Counted from the stretch's first letter, positions 55,990 through 64,000 are shown. The stretch: DNA of 64,000 bases from Negativicutes bacterium (GCA_009929485.1 SAAJ01000002.1:62001-126000); one strand, 5' to 3'. The notes: generated by a model not told the origin, from the letters alone. Numbers and translations: made by a program.

Positions 55990-57072
55990 ATGAATCGGAA
56001 AGTTCTTATCACCTTAGCTGTCCTGGTAGTCTTCCTCTGCAGCATGCAAGTAGCCTTTGCCGCAGAACCGAGCAACAATCATCTGCCCAACGTAAAAATT
56101 CTTGCCACAGGCGGCACTATTGCCGGCTCTGGAGCCACCAGCACTACCACTGTTGGCTACACGGCCGCTGTAGTTCCCGTGGACGCGCTCATTAACAATG
56201 TCCCGGAACTCAAGAAAGTAGCCAATGTCAGCGGCGAACAGATTGCGCAAATCGCCAGCGAAAACATGACCAACAAAGTTTGGTTGAAACTGGCTAAACG
56301 CATCAACGAACTGCTGGCTTCCGATGATGTGGACGGAATTGTCGTCACCCATGGTACCGACACCATCGAAGAAACGGCCTATTTTTTGAACCTAGTTGTA
56401 AAAAGCGAAAAACCGGTTGTCATTGTTGGCGCCATGCGCCCGCCGACAGCCATGAGCGCTGACGGCCCGATGAACCTGTACAATGCCGTCGTCATCGCCG
56501 GCACCAAAGAAGCCCGTAATAAAGGCGTTCTGGTCTGCTTGAACGACGCCATTAACGGCGCTCGTGAAGTAACCAAAACCAACACCTCGCTGTTGGACAC
56601 TTTCCGCGCGCCTGAGCTTGGCTACCTCGGCTACATGCAAGGCGGCAAAGCTTACTTCTATCGTGAATCCACCCGCAAACATACGACTCAAAGCGAATTT
56701 GACATCACTGGCCTCACCGATCTGCCTCGCGTAGATATCGTCTACGGCTATGCCAATAATTCTCGCGATGGCCTGGACGCCTTTGTCGCTCATGGCGCTA
56801 AAGGAATTGTTCACGCTGGCGTAGGCGACGGCAGCCTCTTTACCGAAGTAAAACAAGGTTTGATTGACGCCCGTAAACAAGGCGTCCTTATCGTCCGCAG
56901 CTCCCGCGTAGGCAACGGCATTTTAGCCCGCAACGGCGAAGCCAACGATGATGAACTGGACTTTGTCGCTTCGGATACCCTTAATCCTCAAAAATCCCGC
57001 ATTTTATTAATGCTGGCTTTGACCAAAACCCACGACACCAAAGAAATTCAACGTATGTTCTGGGAATACTAA
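55990..57072 (+). CDS. ansB: Type II L-asparaginase, secreted
   Basis: 360 residues with a signal peptide (KVLITLAVLVVFLCSMQVAFA, cut before AEPSNN), so it acts outside the cytoplasmic membrane. ILATGGTIAGSGA carries the catalytic Thr and THGTDTIEETAYFL the second Thr-Asp pair and flexible site; the length is typical for type II enzymes. It hydrolyses asparagine (and often some glutamine) to aspartate and ammonia, feeding AspA. Start at the ATG 55990 after AAAGGGAGTTGAGTGA. It ends in its own terminator. Confidence 0.95.
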   Translation: MNRKVLITLAVLVVFLCSMQVAFAAEPSNNHLPNVKILATGGTIAGSGATSTTTVGYTAAVVPVDALINNVPELKKVANVSGEQIAQIASENMTNKVWLKLAKRINELLASDDVDGIVVTHGTDTIEETAYFLNLVVKSEKPVVIVGAMRPPTAMSADGPMNLYNAVVIAGTKEARNKGVLVCLNDAINGAREVTKTNTSLLDTFRAPELGYLGYMQGGKAYFYRESTRKHTTQSEFDITGLTDLPRVDIVYGYANNSRDGLDAFVAHGAKGIVHAGVGDGSLFTEVKQGLIDARKQGVLIVRSSRVGNGILARNGEANDDELDFVASDTLNPQKSRILLMLALTKTHDTKEIQRMFWEY

Positions 57073-57082
57073 TTCCCACTGA

Positions 57083-57121
57083 CAAAAATCCTGTCCGGCT
57101 AAGCCGGGCAGGATTTTTGTA
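57083..57121 (+). terminator. Intrinsic terminator of the asparaginase gene
   Basis: AATCCTGYCCGGC/GCCGGGCAGGATTTTTG stem and T-run just after the stop. Confidence 0.9.
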
Positions 57122-57216
57122 TTTTTTCTTTTTCCCCTTTTTACAAGCAGGGTTTCCTCGCCTAACGTCTAACCCTTTACTTAATATATGTATTATCCCC
57201 CAAGGAGGTCTCGAAC

Positions 57217-58500
57217 ATGGTTATACACAGCACATCCATTCTTATCAGCTTTCTCGACATACGAGACCCCGGACTGGAAAGCCCGCTGCAAGCCTTATGC
57301 CGTCAAATCACGCCGCAAGTGGTATATTTGCTGCCTTGCGCGCCCACGGAAGCCCCCGGTTCCGCTCTTTCCCAAGAGGCGGCAGATGCCATGCGCGAAT
57401 GGCTGCATACCGCTTACAGTCCTTCTTTGCCTGTGTATATTCGCCCCATAAACGCAGCCGATCCAACTAGTTTTACGGATATGCTCGCTGCCAGCAAGCA
57501 AACCTTACTGACCATCATCCGGCATTGGCAGCAACATCCGACGCAGTTCCATCTCAATACCTCTTCCGGAAGCGAAGCTATGAAAGGCGTGCTTCTGCTG
57601 TTATGCGAAGCTGGCCTTATTCCCAACGCTACCCTTTGGCAGGCGCAGCTAGTTAACAATCATCCCTCCCACCTGAAGCTCTCCCGTCTGCAGCCTACCT
57701 TGCTAAGCGAAGAGACGAGCCTGGAGCAGCTCCGCCCCTTAGCTGAAGAAATGCGTTTTGCCGAATTGGCTCGTGAATGCCAGCATATTAAATCGGTAAC
57801 CCTTTGCGCTGACTGCAGCCGCGCCGCCGGCTTGATGACGGAAATTTTCCAAGCCTATCATTACTGGGACGCCATGCAATATGCCGAAGCGTCCCGCCTG
57901 CTGCGCAGCCTTTGCTATAAACTATCCGATATTCCGGAAGCAGAGCTTCCTGCGGAGATACTTTCCAAGCAGTTTCTCTTTCTTGTACGCCTGCTTACCA
58001 ACGAGGAAATGTACAATCTTGATTATTTGACCGAGCTGGCCTTTGGCTGCGAACGCTGTTTTCTGCGCGGCGATTATCAAGGAACTTTCCTGCGTTTCCG
58101 CCGCTTTTATCAAGGTCTTTGCACCTATTTACTCCAGCAGGCCCGCCAAGAGATTCCAGCAGCTCTTCACGACATAGAGCAAGCCGTCCTCTCTTTGACC
58201 GAAATGCCTGGACGCGATTTCTCGCTTTTTTGGAATGTCCACTTGGAATCCTGTCTTTTAGGTGATCGAGTTCCCGCAGGCCACATTGTCGCCGCTCTCC
58301 ACGAGCTATACCAGCGTTCCTTTTTGGGCCAAGGCATGCAGCCCCTCTTAAAAACGGAAAGCGCCGACGCCCTGCTGGTAGTCCAAGAGATGGCTCGCTA
58401 TTTTCTACCCGCTTCCGACTATCCCTTGCAGCGCGACACGCTCGACAAGCTGCTCCCCTTCCTGCAACAACAGGGCGTCACCGCCGCCCTTAGCTTTTAA
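57217..58500 (+). CDS. Orphan CARF-domain protein (TIGR02710-like)
   Basis: 427 residues, start after AAGGAGGTCTCGAAC. The first 170 residues form a Rossmann-like fold: strand one ILISFLDIRDP (8-18) and then FHLNTSSGSEAMKGVLLLL (111-129), a close analogue of the SGT-x-M motif by which CARF domains bind cyclic oligoadenylate. From about 190 the protein is helical; LMTEIFQAYHYWDAMQYAEA and LAFGCERCFLRGDYQGTFLR recall the C-terminal half of the CRISPR-associated TIGR02710 family. No RxxxxH HEPN motif is seen. There is no CRISPR array or cas gene in the window. Assignment is by motif reading and is the main uncertain call here. Confidence 0.6.
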   Translation: MVIHSTSILISFLDIRDPGLESPLQALCRQITPQVVYLLPCAPTEAPGSALSQEAADAMREWLHTAYSPSLPVYIRPINAADPTSFTDMLAASKQTLLTIIRHWQQHPTQFHLNTSSGSEAMKGVLLLLCEAGLIPNATLWQAQLVNNHPSHLKLSRLQPTLLSEETSLEQLRPLAEEMRFAELARECQHIKSVTLCADCSRAAGLMTEIFQAYHYWDAMQYAEASRLLRSLCYKLSDIPEAELPAEILSKQFLFLVRLLTNEEMYNLDYLTELAFGCERCFLRGDYQGTFLRFRRFYQGLCTYLLQQARQEIPAALHDIEQAVLSLTEMPGRDFSLFWNVHLESCLLGDRVPAGHIVAALHELYQRSFLGQGMQPLLKTESADALLVVQEMARYFLPASDYPLQRDTLDKLLPFLQQQGVTAALSF

Positions 58501-58501
58501 G

Positions 58502-58544
58502 AAAAAATGGTTCCAGGCTTCGCATCAGCCTGGAACCGTTTTTT
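58502..58544. terminator. Bidirectional terminator between the CARF and DUF697-like genes
   Basis: AAAAAATGGTTCCAGGC with a complementary arm ending CGTTTTTT; the convergent stops lie on either edge. Confidence 0.9.
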
Positions 58545-58968
58545 ATGCCAAAGGAATTTCTTTTTGAGGATGTTCTCTCAGCTCATCCACTAAAAGCCGC
58601 GCTTGAAAGATCTGGCGCTGCAGGACGACCCCGTAGATCGGCGTAACAGCCGGACAACCGTCCGCCAGCCATTGTTCCGCCACACAGCCTACTGCATAGG
58701 TCACGCCGATACTGACGGGTATGCGCAAAGGAGGAAAGGGAATGCGCTCATTCAAGTCTGCCTGCAATACACCGCCCGGCAGCTGCTGTAAAAATTGCTG
58801 CGCTTGTTCCGTCGTCAACTTCCGGTCATAAATGCTAGCTAAGCTGCAAATCAAAGCTACCTCGTTCTCCAGGAGATTGTCACCGTCGGAAACCGCCAGC
58901 CAGCCTGCATGCGCTGCCGCCCAGCGGCGCAATTCCTCGGCTTTGCCAGCCACAGCCTGCTTGCCCAT
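58543..58968 (-). CDS. Small DUF697/YcjF-like protein
   Basis: 141 residues. The stretch NEVALICSLASIYDRKLTTE followed by LPGG, then IRIPVSIGVTYAVGCVAEQWLADG, has the order of the DUF697 module that is usually fused to a GTPase: two helices with a conserved IY, a glycine-rich turn, and Gly-rich hydrophobic helices. Here it stands alone. Start after GGAGGAGAGGGT. Convergent with the CARF gene and sharing its terminator. Function unknown; the family call is tentative. Confidence 0.6.
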   Translation of the reverse strand: MGKQAVAGKAEELRRWAAAHAGWLAVSDGDNLLENEVALICSLASIYDRKLTTEQAQQFLQQLPGGVLQADLNERIPFPPLRIPVSIGVTYAVGCVAEQWLADGCPAVTPIYGVVLQRQIFQARLLVDELREHPQKEIPLA

Positions 58969-59119
58969 ACCCTCTCCTCCTTTGCGAACCTATCTCTTAC
59001 TGACGATTTTCGCTGCCAGCTACTAAAATCCTGCCTTTATAATTCGTGTTTATTTAAATATAGGTTAAAGGTTTTTAGCCCCTGCTTGGCGTCCTTTTAT
59101 TAGTCCCGTTCCAGCTCCT

Positions 59120-60148
59120 TTACTCTTCTTTTTCCAAAGAATATACCTTCGAAAAGTAAATATACAAAATCGCCAAGGTCGGCACAATGACCAGCATGCC
59201 AAAGACGCCGCTAATATGTCCGGCAAACAACACGCCAATCATAATAAACGCCGGATGCAGCTTTGTCGCCTTGCCGACCAGCGTCGGATAGATTAGATTA
59301 TGATTCAGCTTAAACATAATCACGTAAAAAATCAGCAGCTTCGTCGCCATCAGAGGATCCTGTATTAAAACTGTCGTAATCGCCAACATCGAAGCTACGA
59401 TCGGCCCCACCACCGGAATCCACTCTCCCACTGCCGATAAGAAGGCAAATAGCACAATATGATTAACTCCCAACAGCCAGCCTACCGCCAGCACCGACAG
59501 CCCCGAAATAAGGGACACCGCCATTTGTCCTTGAATATACTTGCCCAGCATAAACGTCGTTTGATCGCAAAATTGCTGAATAGCATCGCCAACCTTGGGA
59601 AACAATTTTTTCACTCCATTGCGCCCTTTGCTGGCATCCTTCAAAAAATAGAACGTAATAATCGGGATTCCGATCATTTCCGCCAAATTGGAACTGGTCT
59701 GTAAAATGGGGCCGATGGAAGCCTTAGCAAACGAAACAGACCATGACGTTGCAGCTTGCAAGACCTGATTGGCCTGCTCCTGAATAAATTCAGCCGACCC
59801 TAGCCAAGGATGCTGCGCTGCCAGCACCGCGGCAAAAGAGGCCATGTTTTCGGCTATATTCGGCATGTCTTTTACAAAATCGGTCAACGCTGGCAAAATG
59901 CTGCCTGTAATAAAAGCCAAAATCAAAACAAACAAAAGAAAGAAGCCCCCCAACGCTAGGGCAATCGCCAAGGATTCCGGCAGCTTTTTGCGCAAAAACT
60001 GCACCAGCGGCTTCAACAACACCGCCAGCAGCGTCGCAACAAACAAAACGATAAACAGAGGCCTGGCCAATAACGATACCGTTAAAATCAAAGCAAGCAG
60101 TAATACCCCAAATACAAGAAACTCCTTGGTTCTATTTAAAGAAAACAT
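59120..60148 (-). CDS. AI-2E/PerM family membrane transporter
   Basis: 342 residues from the ATG at 60148 after AGAAGGAGAGAGTAAAA. About eight helices with a large central soluble segment; the signature end HNLIYPTLVGKATKLHPAFIMIGVLFAG followed by FGMLVIVPTLAIL is typical of the AI-2E (TqsA/PerM) family. Characterised members export autoinducer-2 or act as sodium/proton antiporters. Which applies is unknown. Single-gene unit. Confidence 0.9.
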   Translation of the reverse strand: MFSLNRTKEFLVFGVLLLALILTVSLLARPLFIVLFVATLLAVLLKPLVQFLRKKLPESLAIALALGGFFLLFVLILAFITGSILPALTDFVKDMPNIAENMASFAAVLAAQHPWLGSAEFIQEQANQVLQAATSWSVSFAKASIGPILQTSSNLAEMIGIPIITFYFLKDASKGRNGVKKLFPKVGDAIQQFCDQTTFMLGKYIQGQMAVSLISGLSVLAVGWLLGVNHIVLFAFLSAVGEWIPVVGPIVASMLAITTVLIQDPLMATKLLIFYVIMFKLNHNLIYPTLVGKATKLHPAFIMIGVLFAGHISGVFGMLVIVPTLAILYIYFSKVYSLEKEE

Positions 60149-60297
60149 TTTTACTCTCTCCTTCTGCCACATTCCAAGATCTACATACTTATTTGTTCTA
60201 AAGCAGCCTTTTTCCTGTTTTAGTTAGCTATTTTTTTGCCAGCCTAGGCAGAATCATCATTAAATCGCACATCCACTGCATACCAAAAGCCAAAAAG

Positions 60298-60325
60298 GCC
60301 TTGAGCCAAAGCCCAAGACCCTTAT
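60298..60325 (-). repeat. 28-bp repeat B (copy of the tRNA-fragment terminator)
   Basis: Identical over 28 nt (starting GCCTTGAGCCAAAGCCCAAG) to 62211-62238. It folds on the minus strand as a 9-bp stem with a TTTG loop followed by CTTTTT. It lies 75 nt beyond the Fe-S protein stop. Confidence 0.8.
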
Positions 60326-60400
60326 TGGCCAGCATAAATGCAAGGTTCTCCTACCTGCGATTTATAAAGCACCTATTACCCTAAAACAGCGGTTATTAAT

Positions 60401-61090
60401 TTAGCTTTTCTTTTTTGCGCCATGCGGGCAAACCGCCACGCAGACGCCGCAAACCAGGCCGTCAAATTGCGGATAGTTTCTAATTTTCCAGGCATCGCAT
60501 TTTCTCACATCAACCAAGCTTTCTCTCAAGACCCCCGGAGACCAGGCATTGCCCACAATGGCCTGGGCCGGGCAAGCTTCTACGCACCGCCGACAGCTGC
60601 CGCAAAAATTAGTTTTGGAAAAATCCTGAATTGGCAAGGGCAAGTCGGTAACTACCGTAGAAATCCGAACTCTAGGGCCGAACCTGCTAGTAATCAAAAG
60701 CGAGCTTCTACCTAGCCAGCCCAGACCGCTTTTGACAGCAGCCGTTTTATGAGAAAAATCGCCAGCGACATTCACAAAATCCGTTCTTTCGGAAGAGGCA
60801 AACGCATGGGCGCGATATCCCGTTTGTTCGATTGCCTGCTGAATCTGGCGGGTCAACGCATCAAGACGCTCATTAACGCTACGATACGCGTCATAATATA
60901 CCTGATTAGGTCCGTCTACAACTGGATCCATAATCGCATCGAAAAGGGGTATGCCTATAGAAACTGCAAAAGGCAGCTCCTTCAAATCCTTGGGCAAGTC
61001 CTCTCCAACGTCAGCAAACCCGTATAGCAAATCCGATATTCCTGCCAGCATCGCTATAACGCTTCGTTGTTTTTCCGGCTCTCCTTGCAT
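60401..61090 (-). CDS. QueG-like 4Fe-4S double-cluster protein
   Basis: 229 residues, start after AAGGGAGGCTGGTATC. The middle AAVKSGLGWLGRSSLLIT and the ferredoxin region CGSCRRCVEACPAQAI and CGVCVAVCPHG give a two-[4Fe-4S] module like that of epoxyqueuosine reductase. It is shorter than QueG (about 350-380) and lacks its C-terminal HEAT part. Related short proteins in anaerobes have unknown substrates. It is followed downstream by repeat B and preceded by a LysR regulator on the same strand. Confidence 0.85.
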   Translation of the reverse strand: MQGEPEKQRSVIAMLAGISDLLYGFADVGEDLPKDLKELPFAVSIGIPLFDAIMDPVVDGPNQVYYDAYRSVNERLDALTRQIQQAIEQTGYRAHAFASSERTDFVNVAGDFSHKTAAVKSGLGWLGRSSLLITSRFGPRVRISTVVTDLPLPIQDFSKTNFCGSCRRCVEACPAQAIVGNAWSPGVLRESLVDVRKCDAWKIRNYPQFDGLVCGVCVAVCPHGAKKKS

Positions 61091-61195
61091 GATACCAGCC
61101 TCCCTTGTTGCTTTATTTCTAAATTATAACCGGAAGGCCTTGCGCTTTTGAAATTCAGAATTCCCATAAGATCATAGAAATCTTTTATATCGAGA

Positions 61196-62041
61196 CTATG
61201 GTTCCTGAAGCAATTGAAGCAAGGAGGTTACGGAAGAAGAAAGACGCTTATCCTGCCGAGTAATCGCCCAAAGAGTAATTTGAACCTCCGCCGCCTGCTT
61301 CAAAACAACTATTTCTCTTTCATTTTTGATAATAACGCGCGGCAATAAAGCGATTCCTAAACCCTCGGCCATGGCGCTTGTTACAGCGTCAAAATCGCTA
61401 TATTCAAACGCATAGGTCAAGCCATGCTTTTGCAGCAAGCCGTCACAGAGCTTGCGAAACGTACAGCCCGGCCGAAAATTGATAATAGGATACTCCGTAA
61501 GCTTAGAACGCTCTCCTTGGGGCAGAATACTTTTATGACCGCACCACACAAGCTCATCCGAACGAAGAGTTACGGTATCAAGATTCTTTTCCACAATATA
61601 GTCATGCACAAGGCCGATGTCATATTGATTGCTCTTTAAGCCTTGCAACACTGCTTTAGAATTGGCGCAAATTTCAACGCGTACCGTTCCCGCTGCCTTG
61701 GCTGCTTGCAGTTTCAATAAAGCGGGCGATAGAATGTGGTTAATATAATTAGTGGATAAGGCAATGCGAATAGGCGCCCCTGCGGCGATACTGCCAAGAT
61801 GATGGAAAGTTTCACTATAAAGCGCCAGCATCTTTTCCGCCGGTTCTACTAAATAGCTGCCCGCTTCGGTTATATATAGTTTTTTCCCGATCCGTTCAAA
61901 TAAGGGTACGCCAAAATGTTCTTCCAGCGTCCGAATTTGCGCCGATACGGCGGGCTGCGTAAAATTCAGCAGCTCCGCCGCTTGCGTAATGTTCCCCAGC
62001 CGAGCGACCATGCAAAACGTTTTTAATAATTGAATATCCAT
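61196..62041 (-). CDS. LysR family transcriptional regulator
   Basis: 281 residues from the ATG at 62041. The N-terminal winged HTH (LLKTFCMVARLGNITQAAEL, NFTQPAVSAQIRTLEEHFG, PLFERIGKKLYITEAG) is canonical. The C-terminal substrate-binding domain starts about residue 85 (IRIALSTNYINHILSPALLKL). LysR proteins usually control a neighbouring gene; the nearest is the same-strand Fe-S gene 105 nt downstream. Ligand unknown. Confidence 0.93.
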   Translation of the reverse strand: MDIQLLKTFCMVARLGNITQAAELLNFTQPAVSAQIRTLEEHFGVPLFERIGKKLYITEAGSYLVEPAEKMLALYSETFHHLGSIAAGAPIRIALSTNYINHILSPALLKLQAAKAAGTVRVEICANSKAVLQGLKSNQYDIGLVHDYIVEKNLDTVTLRSDELVWCGHKSILPQGERSKLTEYPIINFRPGCTFRKLCDGLLQKHGLTYAFEYSDFDAVTSAMAEGLGIALLPRVIIKNEREIVVLKQAAEVQITLWAITRQDKRLSSSVTSLLQLLQEP

Positions 62042-62202
62042 ATACACCTCAAGGACGCTGAATTAAATACTCACAAGAACTTGCTTTATGTCCTACTCTC
62101 TACACAATAACACGAACATACTCTTGAAGCAAAAACTCTCTTTGCCAAGAAAGCCCCCGCAACTTCTCCTTGGGCAAATGTAAAACATATATTTTCGGAT
62201 AC

Positions 62203-62238
62203 AAAAAAGAGCCTTGAGCCAAAGCCCAAGACCCTTAT
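62203..62238 (-). repeat. 28-bp repeat A, terminator behind the tRNA fragment
   Basis: The 28-nt unit at 62211-62238 plus T6 on the minus strand forms an intrinsic terminator 5 nt after the CCA end of the tRNA fragment. It is the same unit as 60298-60325, 1.9 kb away. Confidence 0.82.
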
Positions 62239-62243
62239 CTTAC

Positions 62244-62288
62244 TGGTGCTCCCGAGACGATTCGAACGTCCGACCAACGGTTTAGGAA
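62244..62288 (-). tRNA. 3' half of a tRNA-Arg(CCT), fragment (attachment-site-like)
   Basis: On the minus strand the sequence ends CGGGAGC-A-CCA, preceded by a complete T arm (GGACG, TTCGAAT, CGTCT), a TGGTC variable loop, ACCGT as the 3' side of the anticodon stem, and a TTCCTAA loop with CCT at the anticodon place. Upstream bases do not pair with ACCGT, and no D arm or 5' acceptor strand exists, so the tRNA is broken in or just before the anticodon loop. It marks the boundary to AT-rich DNA. Confidence 0.75.
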
Positions 62289-62364
62289 GTTCAACATACT
62301 ATGAGGCTATGGCTTTGTATCAAGTTAAAACTACTTCCAACGCACACCTTTAACTACTTTAAAA

Positions 62365-64000
62365 CTAGATATAAGCACTATTCTTTCTCTCAGCACGCAT
62401 TTCAAATTCCGCCAAACAAACACGCAATCTTTCCACAAAACAATCACTATTAGTTGGAGATAGACAAATAAATCGAATACGATGGTCCTTAAAAAATTTA
62501 TTATTGTCACCTGCACGTCCTTCAGGATAAATAACCCAAACTTCCGGAACTGGCCTTATATCCAAAATATTATCTCCATATAGATATGCAGACATGCATT
62601 GCGTACTATAACATACCAATTGAATCATTTCACGCGAACGGAGATGCATTTTTAACTTACTAGCATCCCAGAAGCTTGATGGTCTTCTATATTTTACATC
62701 CATCAATAATGAACCTGAATAAGTATCCTTAATGTATACGTCAAGCCTAATATCTGGCTGATTATTGGCACCACACATATATAATGGACTATTATCATGA
62801 TCAGTTTCATTCATCTCATACGGTATTTTTGCATCATAAAACATTCGAATCATAATGCTTTCGTTTGCATTTTTATACTCAGAATATGATCCTGCTGGGA
62901 TTGCTGGTATCAATATATTTTCATCGCTCGTATTAATAGAATTAAACCATCCCCCACAAACAGAATATCCTATTGTTTTTAAAGCATTACTAACTTGAAG
63001 CAAGCACCAAATTTCATACAACTTATCAGTCCGCTTCCACTGATAATTGTATGTGGGATCTAAAGAAAAATTAATTTTTTTCGTTCTAACTTGATTATAC
63101 AGTTTATATAAAGTTTTATATCTAGAATCAATGAAAAGAATTTGCGGTACGTTATTAGACTGTATTTGTGAAACCTCTTGAAACCAAAATGTATTTTCTA
63201 GCATTTTAAATGCTGATTGCATTTTTTTTGCCTTTTTACAGAAACACGAAATATCTTTTATGCGCTTTCCCTTAATAGCTCTTTGTTTGCTAGATTTATC
63301 TCCATACCTAAGCAATTCATAAATTTCTTTTTCGGATTCTTCAATGTATTTTTCAGCAACATCAATAAAACCTTCTAAATTCCTTCCTAGAAAAAACAAT
63401 ATTTTCTTTATCCATCGATTTTCTTGCAAATCATAGTCTACTGAAATAACGGGACTCATTACAGTTTCTTTTTTATCAGGTCTACGCAAGCGCTGCTTCA
63501 GAGTTACCTCGTCAATAACACTTCCACTCGAAATAGGTTTCTCAATATATTCTTTCTTTAGTTTAAAGTTTGCCTTAGTGGTTAAATCGCTTAAAGCAGA
63601 CATTACTTTAGAAAAATTTTGTGCAATAAGCAAAAAAGACAATAACTTATAAGGAGGCATTGGAATATTCATTCCATTCATATTACCAAAGCCTAAATTC
63701 CGATAAATTAAGTCAGTAGCAATCCCCGGAAGTAACTTTTCTAGTTCATCTCGCATAGTTTTCCATTGAGGCCGTGATAAATGCTTTGGTTTAATAGCTA
63801 CACATGCATAATAAAACTGCGCTCGTACTTCAACAACAATTTGGTAATATCCTGGTATTAATGGGTAATCCTCATAACTAAATAAAGATCTCAATTCATC
63901 AGAAGGAAAGAAAAAAGCTCTCTCTTCTCCATCCAAATTACTATTAAGCAGCTCATCCATCCCTTCAATATACAATTTTGCTTGTGGATCATCACACTTA
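62365..64000 (-). CDS. DUF2357 protein with C-terminal PD-(D/E)XK nuclease (McrC-like), 5' end outside the window
   Basis: At least 540 residues; the frame stays open to the window edge (a TTG at 63975 is only an internal option), so the true start lies beyond 64000. The N-terminal part resembles DUF2357. The C-terminal nuclease core reads NQPDIRLDVYIKD then SLLMDVKYRR, the PD...D-x-K arrangement of the PDDEXK_7 (DUF524) family. Such proteins pair with McrB-like AAA+ motors in restriction-type defence; the partner would lie upstream, outside the window. The gene is visibly richer in A and T than its neighbours, with many Lys, Ile and Asn, a sign of transfer. Confidence 0.78.
   Translation of the reverse strand, partial: KCDDPQAKLYIEGMDELLNSNLDGEERAFFFPSDELRSLFSYEDYPLIPGYYQIVVEVRAQFYYACVAIKPKHLSRPQWKTMRDELEKLLPGIATDLIYRNLGFGNMNGMNIPMPPYKLLSFLLIAQNFSKVMSALSDLTTKANFKLKKEYIEKPISSGSVIDEVTLKQRLRRPDKKETVMSPVISVDYDLQENRWIKKILFFLGRNLEGFIDVAEKYIEESEKEIYELLRYGDKSSKQRAIKGKRIKDISCFCKKAKKMQSAFKMLENTFWFQEVSQIQSNNVPQILFIDSRYKTLYKLYNQVRTKKINFSLDPTYNYQWKRTDKLYEIWCLLQVSNALKTIGYSVCGGWFNSINTSDENILIPAIPAGSYSEYKNANESIMIRMFYDAKIPYEMNETDHDNSPLYMCGANNQPDIRLDVYIKDTYSGSLLMDVKYRRPSSFWDASKLKMHLRSREMIQLVCYSTQCMSAYLYGDNILDIRPVPEVWVIYPEGRAGDNNKFFKDHRIRFICLSPTNSDCFVERLRVCLAEFEMRAERKNSAYI

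Noticed and set aside
57217-58500. Possibility that a CRISPR array accompanies the CARF gene
   Set aside because: I looked for regularly spaced direct repeats of about 25-40 nt in 54.8-64 kb and saw none; the only repeats are the terminator pair 1.9 kb apart.
63975-64000. TTG at 63975 as the true start of the DUF2357 gene
   Set aside because: The frame stays open to the window edge and no ribosome site precedes the TTG, so the gene is treated as 5'-incomplete.

Overview
The window looks like a chromosomal segment of an anaerobic, amino-acid-fermenting Firmicute, most likely a member of the Negativicutes (Sporomusa/Anaeromusa-like). The reasons are a Firmicutes style of control (strong AGGAGG ribosome sites, a T-box, many intrinsic terminators), a giant acyl-CoA dehydratase activase, E. 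coli-type SpeD and GlnS, and a group 4 membrane hydrogenase. The assignment is an inference from gene content, not from a marker-gene tree.

Layout. 1-17.4 kb is almost all minus strand: a transaldolase start, a zinc-ribbon protein, sppA with a large lipoprotein, pyrG, DUF1934-argS, two small soluble chemotaxis transducers, a DUF2156 protein, an NSS transporter, single-chain purL and speD. 17.6-20.1 kb is plus strand (HD-GYP protein, class II photolyase) and ends in an intergenic repeat with a large nested palindrome. 20.4-24.6 kb is a nitrogen/alanine block: amt-glnK with a hairpin-rich leader, divergent from a T-box (specifier read as GCC, Ala) that precedes an Lrp/AlaR-like regulator and an aminotransferase. 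24.6-36.7 kb holds transketolase, a GtrA/DPM1/GT39 glycosylation operon, an alcohol dehydrogenase, a PHP phosphatase and fabH, whose promoter carries a FapR-like operator. 36.7-46.4 kb holds the 1,445-residue activase, glnS, aspA and a dicarboxylate transporter. 47.6-54.8 kb is a six-gene plus-strand operon for a compact group 4 [NiFe] hydrogenase with a fused ferredoxin/small subunit. 54.9-62.0 kb holds a nitrilase-family amidase, a secreted asparaginase, an orphan CARF-domain protein, a DUF697-like protein, an AI-2E-family transporter, an Fe-S protein and a LysR regulator.

The last 1.7 kb is different. A 3' half of a tRNA-Arg(CCT) at 62244-62288 marks the edge of visibly AT-rich DNA carrying a DUF2357/PD-(D/E)XK nuclease of the McrC-like type that runs off the window. 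This reads as the end of an integrated defence island.

Metabolic logic: asparaginase makes aspartate, AspA turns it into fumarate plus ammonia, the DASS carrier can exchange C4-dicarboxylates, Amt/GlnK handles ammonium, the activase would serve 2-hydroxyacyl-CoA dehydration, and the hydrogenase disposes of or recovers electrons while moving ions.
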